Assembly (NCBI GenBank): GCA_035275405.1
Contig: DATEMU010000013.1
Coordinates: 212,027 to 276,026, forward strand
DNA from: Phycisphaerae bacterium
GTDB lineage: Bacteria; Planctomycetota; Phycisphaerae; UBA1845; UTPLA1
Reading direction: 5' to 3'
DNA: 64,000 nt
Shown here: piece after piece, positions 46,618 through 55,406 of the stretch
How the letters are laid out: each line of letters begins with the position of its first letter
Position numbering within the stretch: the first letter of the stretch is position 1
Program-made: the position numbers and the translations under genes
Notes under the pieces: model-generated
Told to the model about the DNA's origin: nothing
What the model saw: the letters and a program-made list of their open reading frames with translations, nothing else
Database searches by the model: none

Positions 46618-47875
46618 GGGCGTGCTCCTGAATCCGGCAAGGCAATGCGCGGCGTACGGTGTTTGCCAGTTCAATAATGGTCGCCGCGACCTGGCTCCAT
46701 CCTCTCGTTGAAACGCTTGACTTGGCGTGAAGCTGCAACCGCTTCCGCAGCTCGGGACTCTGACCGGCTCGCAGCATGGCGCGAGCGAGGTCATTGATGT
46801 CGCCCGGGGTAACGAGCAGTCCGTTGTGATCGTGGCGGATCAGTTCCGCGATCTGCCCGGCTCGGCTGGCGATCACGCACAGTCCGGCGGCCAAGTACTC
46901 GTAGAGCTTCAACGGTGAAAAATAGAAGGTCGGCTGAGGCAGGTACGGCGCCAGGGCGACGTCCATGGCCGCAAGGAGCGAGGGCACTTCTTCATGACGC
47001 GCGCTTCCATAAAACGTCACGGCGTCGCCGATCTGTAGCTCACCGGCGCGGGCACGATAGCGTTCCACCTTTCGACCGTCCCCGACAATCAACAAGTGCG
47101 CGTTTGGCATTGCGACGCAAACTTTGGCAAACGCTTCCATGAGCACATCCACGCCGTGCCACGGTCGAAGCGTCCCCACGAATCCAAAGACGACCGCTTC
47201 GCGAGGGACTCCCGCCGCGCGACGCGCCGACTCCGCGTCTCGCGACGCGGAGAACATCTCCAGCTCCACGCCATTGGCGACCGTGACGACGCGGTGCGCC
47301 GGAAGATGAAAGCGGTCCACGACGTACTCTCGCAGGGCGTCCGACACGGTCATGACTAAGTCGGCTTCGCGGAGAGTGCGAGCCTCCAAGTCGCGGGCAA
47401 GTTCCTGTAATCCCGACTCCCGGTAGGTCGCGGCTTCCTGGGCCAGGGGGGCGTTCATCTCGACGAGGTAGGAAGCGCCGCACGACTTCGCGAACCTCCG
47501 GCCCGCCGTGGCAAAGAGCGAGAGACGCTCGACGACCACATCGACCGGCGGCAGGAAATCGGGCTGTGCCAAGGCGTCGGCCAGGCGGGCGTCGTAGAGC
47601 ATCTGCGAAAATTCGCTGGCCAAGCCCGTATTCGCGTCAACGTCATCCAGCCACCGCCGAAGTTCATCGCCGATAACGCGGGCCTCTATTCCAGCAGCCA
47701 CTTCCCTTCGTGACGCCGGATGATCGGGCGGCAGTTCTCCCCGCGGAGCGAGCACGGTGACGTCGGCGCCGGCGAAAGCAAGGGCCCGCGTAATCGCGCG
47801 GATGTGCTCGCTCGCACCCTTGGTCCCGTCGAGGGGAATTCCCAGATCGCTAGACAAATACAGCCATTTCGTCAC
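46607..47875 (-). CDS. Group 1 (GT4-type) glycosyltransferase
   Basis: Retaining GT-B glycosyltransferase of about 420 residues. GTG 47875 is the likely start, overlapping the end of the upstream gene by 26 bp. Motifs include G-T-K-G-A-S-E-H-I-R near the N-terminus (acceptor side), V-A-N-G-V-E-L-E-M-F, G-F-V-G-T-L-R-P-W-H-G-V-D-V and Y-F-S-P-L-K-L-Y-E-Y-L-A-A-G, where the E-x7-E motif is degenerate but the second Glu region is clear. Part of the same operon as its neighbours. Sugar specificity unknown. Confidence 0.88.
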   Translation of the reverse strand: MTKWLYLSSDLGIPLDGTKGASEHIRAITRALAFAGADVTVLAPRGELPPDHPASRREVAAGIEARVIGDELRRWLDDVDANTGLASEFSQMLYDARLADALAQPDFLPPVDVVVERLSLFATAGRRFAKSCGASYLVEMNAPLAQEAATYRESGLQELARDLEARTLREADLVMTVSDALREYVVDRFHLPAHRVVTVANGVELEMFSASRDAESARRAAGVPREAVVFGFVGTLRPWHGVDVLMEAFAKVCVAMPNAHLLIVGDGRKVERYRARAGELQIGDAVTFYGSARHEEVPSLLAAMDVALAPYLPQPTFYFSPLKLYEYLAAGLCVIASRAGQIAELIRHDHNGLLVTPGDINDLARAMLRAGQSPELRKRLQLHAKSSVSTRGWSQVAATIIELANTVRRALPCRIQEHAHVS

Positions 47876-49040
47876 GGAGCGAGGCCTCCAATTCCGACAG
47901 CCGCGAAGCGACTGCCGTGAGTCCGTCGAGATCGATTTCTTTAGTCGGGGTACCATTGCCATTCGCCAGGATGTCCTGCACGGCCGCTTGGATGGTCGCC
48001 GGCGTCATGCAATTCGGATCCAGCAATCGGCAGTAATGGAGATTGTTAAAACGGCGCGCGCGAATGTACTGTTCCAATCGAGGCTCGACGCGCGGATACA
48101 CCAGCATCGGCTTGCCCGACTTGACGACCTCGACCATCGTGTTGTATCCCCCCATGCACAGGATCGCGTCGGACTCTTTGTAAGCACAATCCATGCAGGG
48201 CACGAAATCTTCGAATTGGATCGACGGATACTCTGCGGCACGAGCACGCAACTTCTCCGCCTGGGGTCTGGGCAGGTCCGGTCCGCCGACAATCGTCGTT
48301 TGGACCGAGTAACCGTTGGCCGAAACGACGGGACTCGAAAGGTACTGATCAATCAGTCGGTAGCCATCCGTGCCCCCCCCAACGGTTACCAGCAATCTTC
48401 TTTCAGATGCCCCCCGGCCGGCACTGCACGATGTATGTTGACAGGATCGGCGCGCGATGTAGCCCATGTAGCGTATTTTTTCGGAGATGGCGTCCGGAAG
48501 TTGGTAAGCCTCCACGACATCAAAGACGTTACGGCTACCGTAGACCCAGATTTCGTCGACGAGATGCTTGAGCGCATCCAGATGCCGGCCCTTGCGCCAT
48601 TCATTGATCGTACGTTCCGGGGCATCCTCGATGTCGCGCATGCCGAATATGACGCGCGAGTTGGGCGAGCGATCGCGCACGAGCCTTAATGCCGATTCCG
48701 CCTCCCCTTGGACGCCCAAGGGCGATTTGTCGATCAAAAAAACATCGGGGCGGTAACTCGCGGTAGTGGCGGTCAGAATCGCCGATCGAATCCTCAACGC
48801 GTCCTGAAAGCTGACCCCCAGCGACTTAGCGGTATAACGGTAGTCGGGGCCCTTGCAAATCGAGGGAACCTTGACGTAGTCCACACGCTCCGGCAATGCA
48901 AAAAAAGGCGTGTGCGCCTCGCCGCTCACGACGAGCACGCGGCAGGAGGGGATGGCCTGAGTCGCCCGTTCAGCAATGGCCATCGTGCGGCGAATATGAC
49001 CGATTCCGACACTGTCATGACATACTGCCATTACTCGCAT
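47850..49040 (-). CDS. MurG/GT28-like glycosyltransferase
   Basis: First gene of the operon. A 396-residue GT-B protein with V-G-I-G-H-I-R-R near the N-terminus (G-x-G-H of MurG-type enzymes), V-T-V-G-G-G-T-D-G-Y at the domain hinge and M-G-G-Y-N-T-M-V-E-V-V-K-S-G-K-P-M-L-V-Y-P in the donor site. Unlike MurG the acceptor domain is not obviously membrane-associated. ATG 49040 follows GGAGAG. Likely transfers a sugar to a lipid or diffusible acceptor before the GT4 steps. The promoter should lie upstream, near the fragmentary genes at 49.1-50 kb. Confidence 0.85.
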   Translation of the reverse strand: MRVMAVCHDSVGIGHIRRTMAIAERATQAIPSCRVLVVSGEAHTPFFALPERVDYVKVPSICKGPDYRYTAKSLGVSFQDALRIRSAILTATTASYRPDVFLIDKSPLGVQGEAESALRLVRDRSPNSRVIFGMRDIEDAPERTINEWRKGRHLDALKHLVDEIWVYGSRNVFDVVEAYQLPDAISEKIRYMGYIARRSCQHTSCSAGRGASERRLLVTVGGGTDGYRLIDQYLSSPVVSANGYSVQTTIVGGPDLPRPQAEKLRARAAEYPSIQFEDFVPCMDCAYKESDAILCMGGYNTMVEVVKSGKPMLVYPRVEPRLEQYIRARRFNNLHYCRLLDPNCMTPATIQAAVQDILANGNGTPTKEIDLDGLTAVASRLSELEASLRDEMAVFV

Positions 49041-49089
49041 GGCATCTCTCCGGGAAGAATGGAGTCCAATTGCAAATCTCGTGAGCCGC

Positions 49090-49665
49090 TCACGGAGCCA
49101 ACAAGGCGCTCACAAACAAAGGGACATCCACATCGTTTACCGAAAAATCGCCGTTCAGGTCCGCGCCGCAGATGCCCGAGTTGGGGTCGAGGTACGCGGC
49201 AGTGAATCCCTGAACGTCATTCCCGTTTACGAGCCCATCGGTCGTGACATCGCCGGCGGGGCCGGAAAACGAAATATTCATAAGAAACGACTTTGAATCC
49301 GACTGGAATGGCATTGACGAGTCCTGTGCCTGGACCGTAAAGGTGTAACTGCCGCAGGTGGTCGGCACGCCCGAGATGGCGCCGGCCGGAGAGAGGCTTA
49401 GACCGGTCGGAAGCGAGCCGTTGATGAGCGAGAAACTATACGGCGTTGAACCGCCCGTCGCACTGAGGGACTGGGAATAGGGCTGACTCGATGTACCCTG
49501 GGAAAGGGGGGAGATGGTTGAGATCGAGAACGGCGGCGGTGCTGTCAGGACAAAAACGCCCTGCCCTTTTTCGTCGCCGATGTAGATGACTTTGTTCGCT
49601 TCATCGACCGCAACGGCCTCAAACTCCTGTAGTGGCGCACCTGGGAATGCGTCGCGCATCCAGAA
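49090..49665 (-). pseudogene. 3' fragment of an exported dockerin-tagged protein
   Basis: C-terminal part only: an open frame from about 49665 encodes Q-E-F-E-A-V-A-V-D-E-A-N-K-V-I-Y-I-G-D, a putative Ig-like (He_PIG) module with L-P-T-G-L-S-L-S-P-A-G-A-I-S-G-V-P, and the calcium-loop tail ending F-V-S-A-L-L-A-P. No start codon, ribosome site or signal peptide is present. At about 49665 it meets a fragment of a different gene on the other strand. Read further upstream in the same frame the sequence is low-complexity Arg-rich antisense of that fragment. A truncated gene after rearrangement. Confidence 0.7.
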
Positions 49666-49667
49666 TA

Positions 49668-50063
49668 GTGGAGGGGACCAGGGCGACAGCCGTCTCGGAC
49701 GACGGCACAACGGTCCTCGGAGACATCCCCGATCCCGAAAGCCCTGACCCGGATCTTGGCGAGACCGCGGCGATCTGGACGGCTGTAGGCGGCTGGCAGA
49801 GCCTCGGCTATTTGCCAAACGCCCTCGAATGTCCCAGCAGAAGCAACGGCTACGAACTCTCCGCCGATGGCAGCGTCGCGGTCGGCTTATCCTGGGATGG
49901 TTGCCGCGGCCGCGGATATCGCTGGACCGAGGCGACGGGGATGCAGGAACTGCAATTCCTGACGCCGGTCGGATCCGGCGGCGACCGCGCGTCGGTGCTC
50001 TCCGCGGACGGGAATCTGATCGGCGGCTTTGCGCAAGGAACCCAAACTCGTACCCCGGCGTAG
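49668..50063 (+). pseudogene. Internal fragment of a HAF-repeat exported protein
   Basis: The plus-strand frame reads A-V-S-D-D-G-T-T-V-L-G-D, W-T-A-V-G-G-W-Q-S-L-G-Y-L, Y-E-L-S-A-D-G-S-V-A-V-G and R-W-T-E-A-T-G-M-Q-E-L, the pattern of HAF repeats found in secreted planctomycete proteins. It has no start, signal peptide or tail and stops at 50063. It abuts the minus-strand dockerin fragment at about 49665. Together the two look like a breakpoint between formerly separate genes. Confidence 0.65.
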
Positions 50064-50262
50064 AGGGGACCACACCGTCTTCGAACAAAGGCGATGCGCG
50101 CAACAGAGACACTTTTCCTGTTGTGTTTACTCGGGCGAACCCAACCCCATCAAGTTACGAGGCGCGGGATACTCTCCAAGAGGGCTGTGAAATGTTGAGG
50201 TGGATCGGTCGGATCTCACAGAGCGAGCCGAAGCCGGGTTGGCATCGCGTGAGAGGGGTGTC

Positions 50263-51420
50263 AAAATGTCGGAGGCTTGTCATTGCTTCGTTTGTGATCA
50301 TCTGGAAAAGAGGCACAGCTCGTCATGTCACGCTGGATTTATGCCGTCATGCACCTCCTGTTCGAAGCCAACGCCGCCCGTCGCGACGCCCGCGTTCGGT
50401 TCCTCAACGCCCAAGTAGACATACTGCGTCGAAAGCTGGGTGGCAACCGGGTCATCCCCAGTCCAGACGACCGCCTTCGTCTCCTGGCCATTGGCGCTGA
50501 ACTCAAGCACGACGTCGCTGGTGTCATTGGAATCGTGTCCCCTCAGACCTACCGCCGCTGGCTGGTCGAACAAAGAGAAGGGCGCTGTCCCAAGCCGGTC
50601 GGCCGGCCGAAGATTGCCCGTAATGTCCGGGCCCTGATCAAGCGCCTCGCCAACGAGAATGCCGGATGGGGATATCGCCGTATTGTGGGCGAGCTCCGGA
50701 AATTACGGTTGAGAGTGGCCAAGACCACGGTCAAGCGAATCTTGAGACAATCAGGTCTGACGCCCTCACCGACTCGACGAAGCCGCGGGGAGGAGACCGT
50801 CTGGCGCAAGTTCCTCCGCCTGCACCTAGAGACCATGGTGGCCTGTGACTTCTTCACCAAGGCCGTGATTACGCCCCTGGGCCCGAAGCTGGCCTATGTC
50901 CTGATGTTCATCCATGTCGGTACTCGCCGAGTCTTCCTAAGTCCCGCGACATACAACCCGGATGGTCGATGGGTCGAGCAGCAGGCCCGGAATGTGATGA
51001 TGTGGCTGGAGGATCGGGGCGTAAAGCCCAGGTTCCTTATTCGCGACCGAGACACCAAGTATTCGGGTTCCTTCGATCGGCTCTTTAAGGATGCCGACGT
51101 CACGATCGTCAAAATTCCCAGATTGGTGCCCGAGGCCAATTCATTTGCCGAGTCCTGGGTTGCCTCCATTAGGCGAGAGTGCCTAAATCACTTCACTTGT
51201 TTCGGTCGTGGGCATCTCGACCACATCACCCAGACCTATGCAGCTTTCTACAACACGTATCGACCGCATCAGAGCCTGGGGAATCGCACGGTCCCAGAGG
51301 CCGCGACGGGTCCGCCAGTAGGCATTGAAGAGGTGCCGATCGCTGATAACAAGCCGATCAAATGCCAACGTTTTCTAGGCGGTCTGCTCCGGCACTATTA
51401 CCGTGCGGCTTGAAGAAGCC
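50263..51420 (+). mobile_element. Insertion sequence with intact integrase-type transposase
   Basis: Left limit set where similarity to the remnant at 17189 begins (about 50263); right limit just after the transposase stop codon, where similarity to the remnant at 26592 ends. Terminal inverted repeats or a target duplication could not be established, so the ends are approximate. Likely source of the two remnants or a sibling of them. Confidence 0.65.
50325..51413 (+). CDS. Integrase-core (rve/DDE) transposase
   Basis: Full-length transposase of 362 residues from the IS481/IS3-like integrase superfamily. The N-terminus has the coiled segment A-R-V-R-F-L-N-A-Q-V-D-I-L-R-R-K-L-G-G-N-R, then an HTH region with T-V-K-R-I-L-R-Q-S-G-L. 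The DDE core shows A-C-D-F-F-T-K, L-I-R-D-R-D-T-K-Y-S and N-S-F-A-E-S-W-V-A-S-I-R-R-E-C. All three acidic residues are present and the frame is unbroken, so it may be active. Two decayed relatives lie at 17189-17605 and 26020-26592. Confidence 0.9.
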   Translation: MSRWIYAVMHLLFEANAARRDARVRFLNAQVDILRRKLGGNRVIPSPDDRLRLLAIGAELKHDVAGVIGIVSPQTYRRWLVEQREGRCPKPVGRPKIARNVRALIKRLANENAGWGYRRIVGELRKLRLRVAKTTVKRILRQSGLTPSPTRRSRGEETVWRKFLRLHLETMVACDFFTKAVITPLGPKLAYVLMFIHVGTRRVFLSPATYNPDGRWVEQQARNVMMWLEDRGVKPRFLIRDRDTKYSGSFDRLFKDADVTIVKIPRLVPEANSFAESWVASIRRECLNHFTCFGRGHLDHITQTYAAFYNTYRPHQSLGNRTVPEAATGPPVGIEEVPIADNKPIKCQRFLGGLLRHYYRAA

Positions 51421-51517
51421 TAGCGCGTATTTGTGCTCGCGGAGGCCGTTTGTCGGTAGGGCGTATGCCGATAATCGGCTCGCTCTGTTTGGCCAGCGTG
51501 GTTAGGATTCGCAGAAA

Positions 51518-54409
51518 TCACTTCCGATTTCCCTGGAGTTCCTTGCGCCACCGGCCTTCACCGTTCGCATCGCCGCGGGTGACGCAGATCCGGATCATGT
51601 CCTCGACCACCTGACGGCGAAAACGATCGTCGGGAAGCCTTTTCTGCAACGGGACATGATAAGCGTCGCCCTCCCAAGCCAGCTGGATAAGCTGCTGGCC
51701 TTCGTCGAGCTTGCCCTGCGCGGCCAGAACGCTTCCCGCGAAGTAAGTAAGACAACTCCTTTGGCCGACCGGCATTGATTCCTTTAACTGTTCCCCAAGC
51801 TCGAGGGCTTCTCTTGCCTCGCTCTCAACCCCTTCCGTTCGACCGAGCCGCGAAAGCGCCCAGGCTCGCCCGGCGTGACAGTACGCGACCACGTGTTGGT
51901 CTGTGCCTTGCGCGCGGCTGATAATTTCGATACAGTGGCCGAAACGTTGTGCCGCCTGTTCGTAGCGGCCATCGAGTGACATCCATAGCGCCAGGGCCCG
52001 CTCGTTCACGGCCGCATGGAAGTCGTCGCGCTGGTCGGCCGGCAGCGTCCACCAGATCGTCAGCGATCGTTCTCGGTCGGGGATTGCTTCGGAATATCGT
52101 TCCATCCCCGCCAACACGTCCGCCCGCCCATCTAGGCAATTAATGAAGGCCAGGCTGCGGGGTCCCTGGATTTTCTCGATGACCGTCAACGCCCGGGTCA
52201 TGATGTCTACTTCGCCGGCGTAGTCCTGAAGAAAATGGGCTTCCACTCCCAAGGAGGCCAAGGTGGAAAGGAGCCCCTTGTGGAGCGGCCCCAGGAGGGC
52301 TTCTTTCAAGGCCAGCATCCGGTGCAAGACGGAAACCGGCGTTGGCGAAGTGGCGCCCGCGCCGCGAGGCATCTCGAGGTGGCCGAGGTCGTCGGCCAGG
52401 CTACGAAGTCCAGCCCCCAACTCGGTATATGTCTCGGCCCCAATCGATTTCGCTATCGCCAGATGAACGGCGTCTCCCGATGAGCGCTCAATAATTGCCG
52501 CCAGCCGGCGCAGGCTTTGGCCGACCGCCGAATCTTCGTCCTGGAGTACCGTAAGTCGAATCTTCAGTGCCCGAAGACACGCAGACTGGGCCGCCTCGAA
52601 TCGGCCCAAGGCGAGTAATACCGCGGCCTGAGTATCGAGGCTTCGGGCCAAGTCGGAGCTTTCTTCGCCCAACTTCGCAGACTGAACGCTCACCGCGTCA
52701 GTGGCGAGGACGGAGGCCGTATCGAATTCGCCCTTTGCCAAATAAATACGCGCAAGCAGCTCCGCATCTCGCGCGGCCTCAATGCCTCCTTTGCCGGTGC
52801 TTTCCTTATCAATCGCAAGTGCCCTTTCACAATAATGGATAGCTTCTGATAGACGCTTTCGGGCGAGGAGGACTTCCGCCAGGTTGCTCAGACCGCGCGC
52901 CGCTTCTCGTTGGTTTGCTCCCGTTTCATGCGGCGCCCAAATGTTGGCCTTACGCGTCAATTCCTCGGCCGGCCAGAGGGCGCCGCCCTCAAGGTAGACT
53001 CCAGCCAGTAAAGATGCCGCGATCGATTCGCGTCGAGGGCTGCCGGCGAGCCATCCCAGCCGGATTTGTTCTTCGAAACGGTTCATGTCGCGAGAGGCGT
53101 AGTCTTCCCTTCCGCTATTTGCCGAGCGGGGCTGCACGATCGAATGCATCACTAGCGACAGGGCATCGGCCCGCTCCAGCTCGGCAATGGCCTGGGATCG
53201 CGCGGCGCTGGCTCTGGCACTGAAGACCACGTAGGCCGTCATGGCGACCGCACCCATGAGAAGTGCAAACGTGACGGCCGCTCCCGCGACGAGCGTTCTG
53301 CGGTGACGATGAGCGACCTTGCGCAGCACGTACCAGGTGCTGTCGCTGCGGGCAATGATGGGTTCGTTGGCCAGGAATCGCCGTAGGTCCTCGCCCAGGT
53401 CGAGCGCGGATTGATAGCGACGGTTCATGTCCTTGGCCATAGCCTTCAGCGTGATCGTGTCGAGATCAGCCGGAATCGACGCGATCACCCGCGATGGAGC
53501 AGATGGCTCAGTGGTCGTGATCTGGCGCACCACGTCGGCAATTGCGCCGGAAACGGGAAAAGGGAGCTGGCCGGTCAGTACCTCGTAGAGAAGAACCCCG
53601 AGGGCATAGACATCGCTGCGGGCATCGCCTTGGCTACCCCCGCAACTGACCTGTTCGGGGGCGGCGTAGGCAATCGTGCCCATGAATTCCCCGGTTAAGG
53701 TGGCGCTGAAGGCTGCCTCGCCATCGACCAGCTTGGCGAGACCGAAATCAACGATGTGGGGTTCGTGGTTGGCGTCGACCAGGATGTTGCCCGGCTTCAG
53801 GTCGCGGTGCAGAACTCCCCGCAGATGCGCAAAGCTCAGGGCCCGGCAAACCTTGATGAAGACTTCGAGCAGCCGGGTCCGAGTCTGCCCAACTGTGCTT
53901 TCAGCTCGGCATGACCGTGCCCACTGGTCGAGCGGACGGCCCTCGATGAACGCCATGGAGAGGAAGGGCCGTCCATCCGGCGTAATGCCGCTGTCATGGA
54001 CGGTGACAATGTTGGGATGATGCAGTCCCGCGGCCAGCTCCACTTCCCGCTCGAAGCGGCCGCGCTGACGCGGGGTGGCGAAGTGGCCGCCGTGGAGCAT
54101 CTTGAGTGCCACACACCGCTTGGTTCTCTTTTGAATCGCCCGGTAGACCACCCCTTGGCCGCCCTGGGCCACGCACTCCAGGATCTCGTAGTCATCCATG
54201 ACCAGCGGATCGAGCCGACGTTCTCGACGAGAGCGCGTGGCACGCGCGACAGTCGTGATCTGGGTCAACAGCGCATTGTTCTGCCGGATGTCTTCAAGGG
54301 TGCTGCGGCAGGGCGCGCAGCACGCCAAGTGAGAGGAGATCCCCCCGTCGCCGTTCGCCTTGCCGACCGCCGCATCCTCCAGAACATGTAGCGGCGGGCA
54401 GGCGGACAT
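51518..54409 (-). CDS. Membrane Ser/Thr protein kinase with N-terminal zinc-finger-like motif and TPR domain
   Basis: Kinase of 963 residues. The first 35 residues contain H27-x3-C31-x2-C34, like the zinc-binding anti-sigma (ZAS) motif. The kinase domain (about 70-340) has G-Q-G-G-x-V-Y, catalytic loop H-R-D-L-K-P-G-N (about residue 199) and D-F-G-L-A-K. One membrane helix at about 365-390 precedes a long outer helical, TPR-like domain. It starts 11 bp after the sigma factor gene. The zinc motif suggests it binds and restrains that sigma factor directly, which is inference. ATG 54409 is preceded by GAGAGGAG. Confidence 0.92.
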   Translation of the reverse strand: MSACPPLHVLEDAAVGKANGDGGISSHLACCAPCRSTLEDIRQNNALLTQITTVARATRSRRERRLDPLVMDDYEILECVAQGGQGVVYRAIQKRTKRCVALKMLHGGHFATPRQRGRFEREVELAAGLHHPNIVTVHDSGITPDGRPFLSMAFIEGRPLDQWARSCRAESTVGQTRTRLLEVFIKVCRALSFAHLRGVLHRDLKPGNILVDANHEPHIVDFGLAKLVDGEAAFSATLTGEFMGTIAYAAPEQVSCGGSQGDARSDVYALGVLLYEVLTGQLPFPVSGAIADVVRQITTTEPSAPSRVIASIPADLDTITLKAMAKDMNRRYQSALDLGEDLRRFLANEPIIARSDSTWYVLRKVAHRHRRTLVAGAAVTFALLMGAVAMTAYVVFSARASAARSQAIAELERADALSLVMHSIVQPRSANSGREDYASRDMNRFEEQIRLGWLAGSPRRESIAASLLAGVYLEGGALWPAEELTRKANIWAPHETGANQREAARGLSNLAEVLLARKRLSEAIHYCERALAIDKESTGKGGIEAARDAELLARIYLAKGEFDTASVLATDAVSVQSAKLGEESSDLARSLDTQAAVLLALGRFEAAQSACLRALKIRLTVLQDEDSAVGQSLRRLAAIIERSSGDAVHLAIAKSIGAETYTELGAGLRSLADDLGHLEMPRGAGATSPTPVSVLHRMLALKEALLGPLHKGLLSTLASLGVEAHFLQDYAGEVDIMTRALTVIEKIQGPRSLAFINCLDGRADVLAGMERYSEAIPDRERSLTIWWTLPADQRDDFHAAVNERALALWMSLDGRYEQAAQRFGHCIEIISRAQGTDQHVVAYCHAGRAWALSRLGRTEGVESEAREALELGEQLKESMPVGQRSCLTYFAGSVLAAQGKLDEGQQLIQLAWEGDAYHVPLQKRLPDDRFRRQVVEDMIRICVTRGDANGEGRWRKELQGNRK

Positions 54410-54420
54410 GACCGCTCCTC

Positions 54421-55053
54421 TCAGACCAGTTCATAAACGTCGGTGAGCCGGGACATGATCTCACGCAATTGCGTCAGGCACCGGTTCTTCGCGGCATAGA
54501 CCGAGTCAAGGCTCAACCCCAGCTCCGCGGATACGTCGGAGGCGGAGCGTTCCTCGAAGGCAATCATCTCGAACGCCCGGATCGTCTTGGCCTCCAGCCG
54601 GGTCTCCTCCCGCAGTTCGCGCATCGCGTTTTCGAGGATTACCCGGCGACACTCTTCATCCCATATACCGTTCAAGGTCTCGTGATCTGACAGCTGGACC
54701 AAGGCGGATTCGCCGCGGCGCTCCCGCCGCCGCGAGGCCGCCCCTTGCCAGTCGAGGATGCAGTTTCGGGCGATGCCAATCACCCACGACGAAAGACGCC
54801 CGCGGCTGCGATCGTAGCTGCCTTGGCGGTAGTACTTTACGACCCGGGTAAGGGTCTCTTGGGTGACGTCGTCAGCATCCGCTTCTCCCAAGCCTAGCTT
54901 GAGTGAAAACCCCCGGATAATCGGCCTAAACCGCGCATCGAGCGCTTCCCAGACTTCCTGCGCGGCGGGGTTCAGCAAATCTTCTAACAGCGCGGTCGTG
55001 GTTCGTGAGGTGAGTTGCATAGCCCGGACCTGAAGGGGAAAGGCGGTTTGCAT
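54421..55053 (-). CDS. ECF-type RNA polymerase sigma factor (kinase-linked)
   Basis: Sigma factor of 210 residues from a different subgroup than the one at 22915. ATG 55053 follows AGGAG with good spacing; ATG 55020 in the same frame is an alternative. Region 2 shows D-A-D-D-V-T-Q-E-T-L-T-R-V and W-V-I-G-I-A-R-N; region 4 shows F-E-M-I-A-F-E-E-R-S-A-S-D-V-S-A-E-L-G-L-S-L-D-S-V. The kinase gene follows 11 bp downstream, and the subtilase gene is divergent 353 bp upstream. Likely controls the subtilase or another secretome gene; targets unproven. Confidence 0.9.
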   Translation of the reverse strand: MQTAFPLQVRAMQLTSRTTTALLEDLLNPAAQEVWEALDARFRPIIRGFSLKLGLGEADADDVTQETLTRVVKYYRQGSYDRSRGRLSSWVIGIARNCILDWQGAASRRRERRGESALVQLSDHETLNGIWDEECRRVILENAMRELREETRLEAKTIRAFEMIAFEERSASDVSAELGLSLDSVYAAKNRCLTQLREIMSRLTDVYELV

Positions 55054-55406
55054 GATAGCAACTCCTGAGGTTTTCCTCAAGCCGGCGGGCACAGTGGGTT
55101 GGTGGGTATGGACTGTTCTGTCCGGTATAGCCGAAAGCGGCCGTTCTAAACGCGAATTAGCTTCCCTAATCGCCAAGCTTTTTGGTGCGGCCTAAGATTC
55201 GGGGGCTACTTCGGACTCTACCCCGCCCTCTTCCGGGTTCAAACATCACATTTCTTGGAAAAAAAAGCCAAAAGCGCGGCCACTGAAAAAACTAGGCCCG
55301 ATCTGTCAGGAACCAAAGTCGACTCCAGTATTGGAAGTAGTGCCGGGCATGGCGTAGCCGGGCCACCATCTGAGGAATCGTATCGCCTGTCCTAGGAGTT
55401 TCCGCC
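55054..55406. promoter_or_regulatory. Divergent intergenic region between sigma factor and subtilase
   Basis: Should hold promoters for both genes. AGGAG before ATG 55407 is the subtilase ribosome-binding site. A short A-rich stretch near 55258-55270 is visible. No palindromic operator or other element is clear. Confidence 0.4.
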
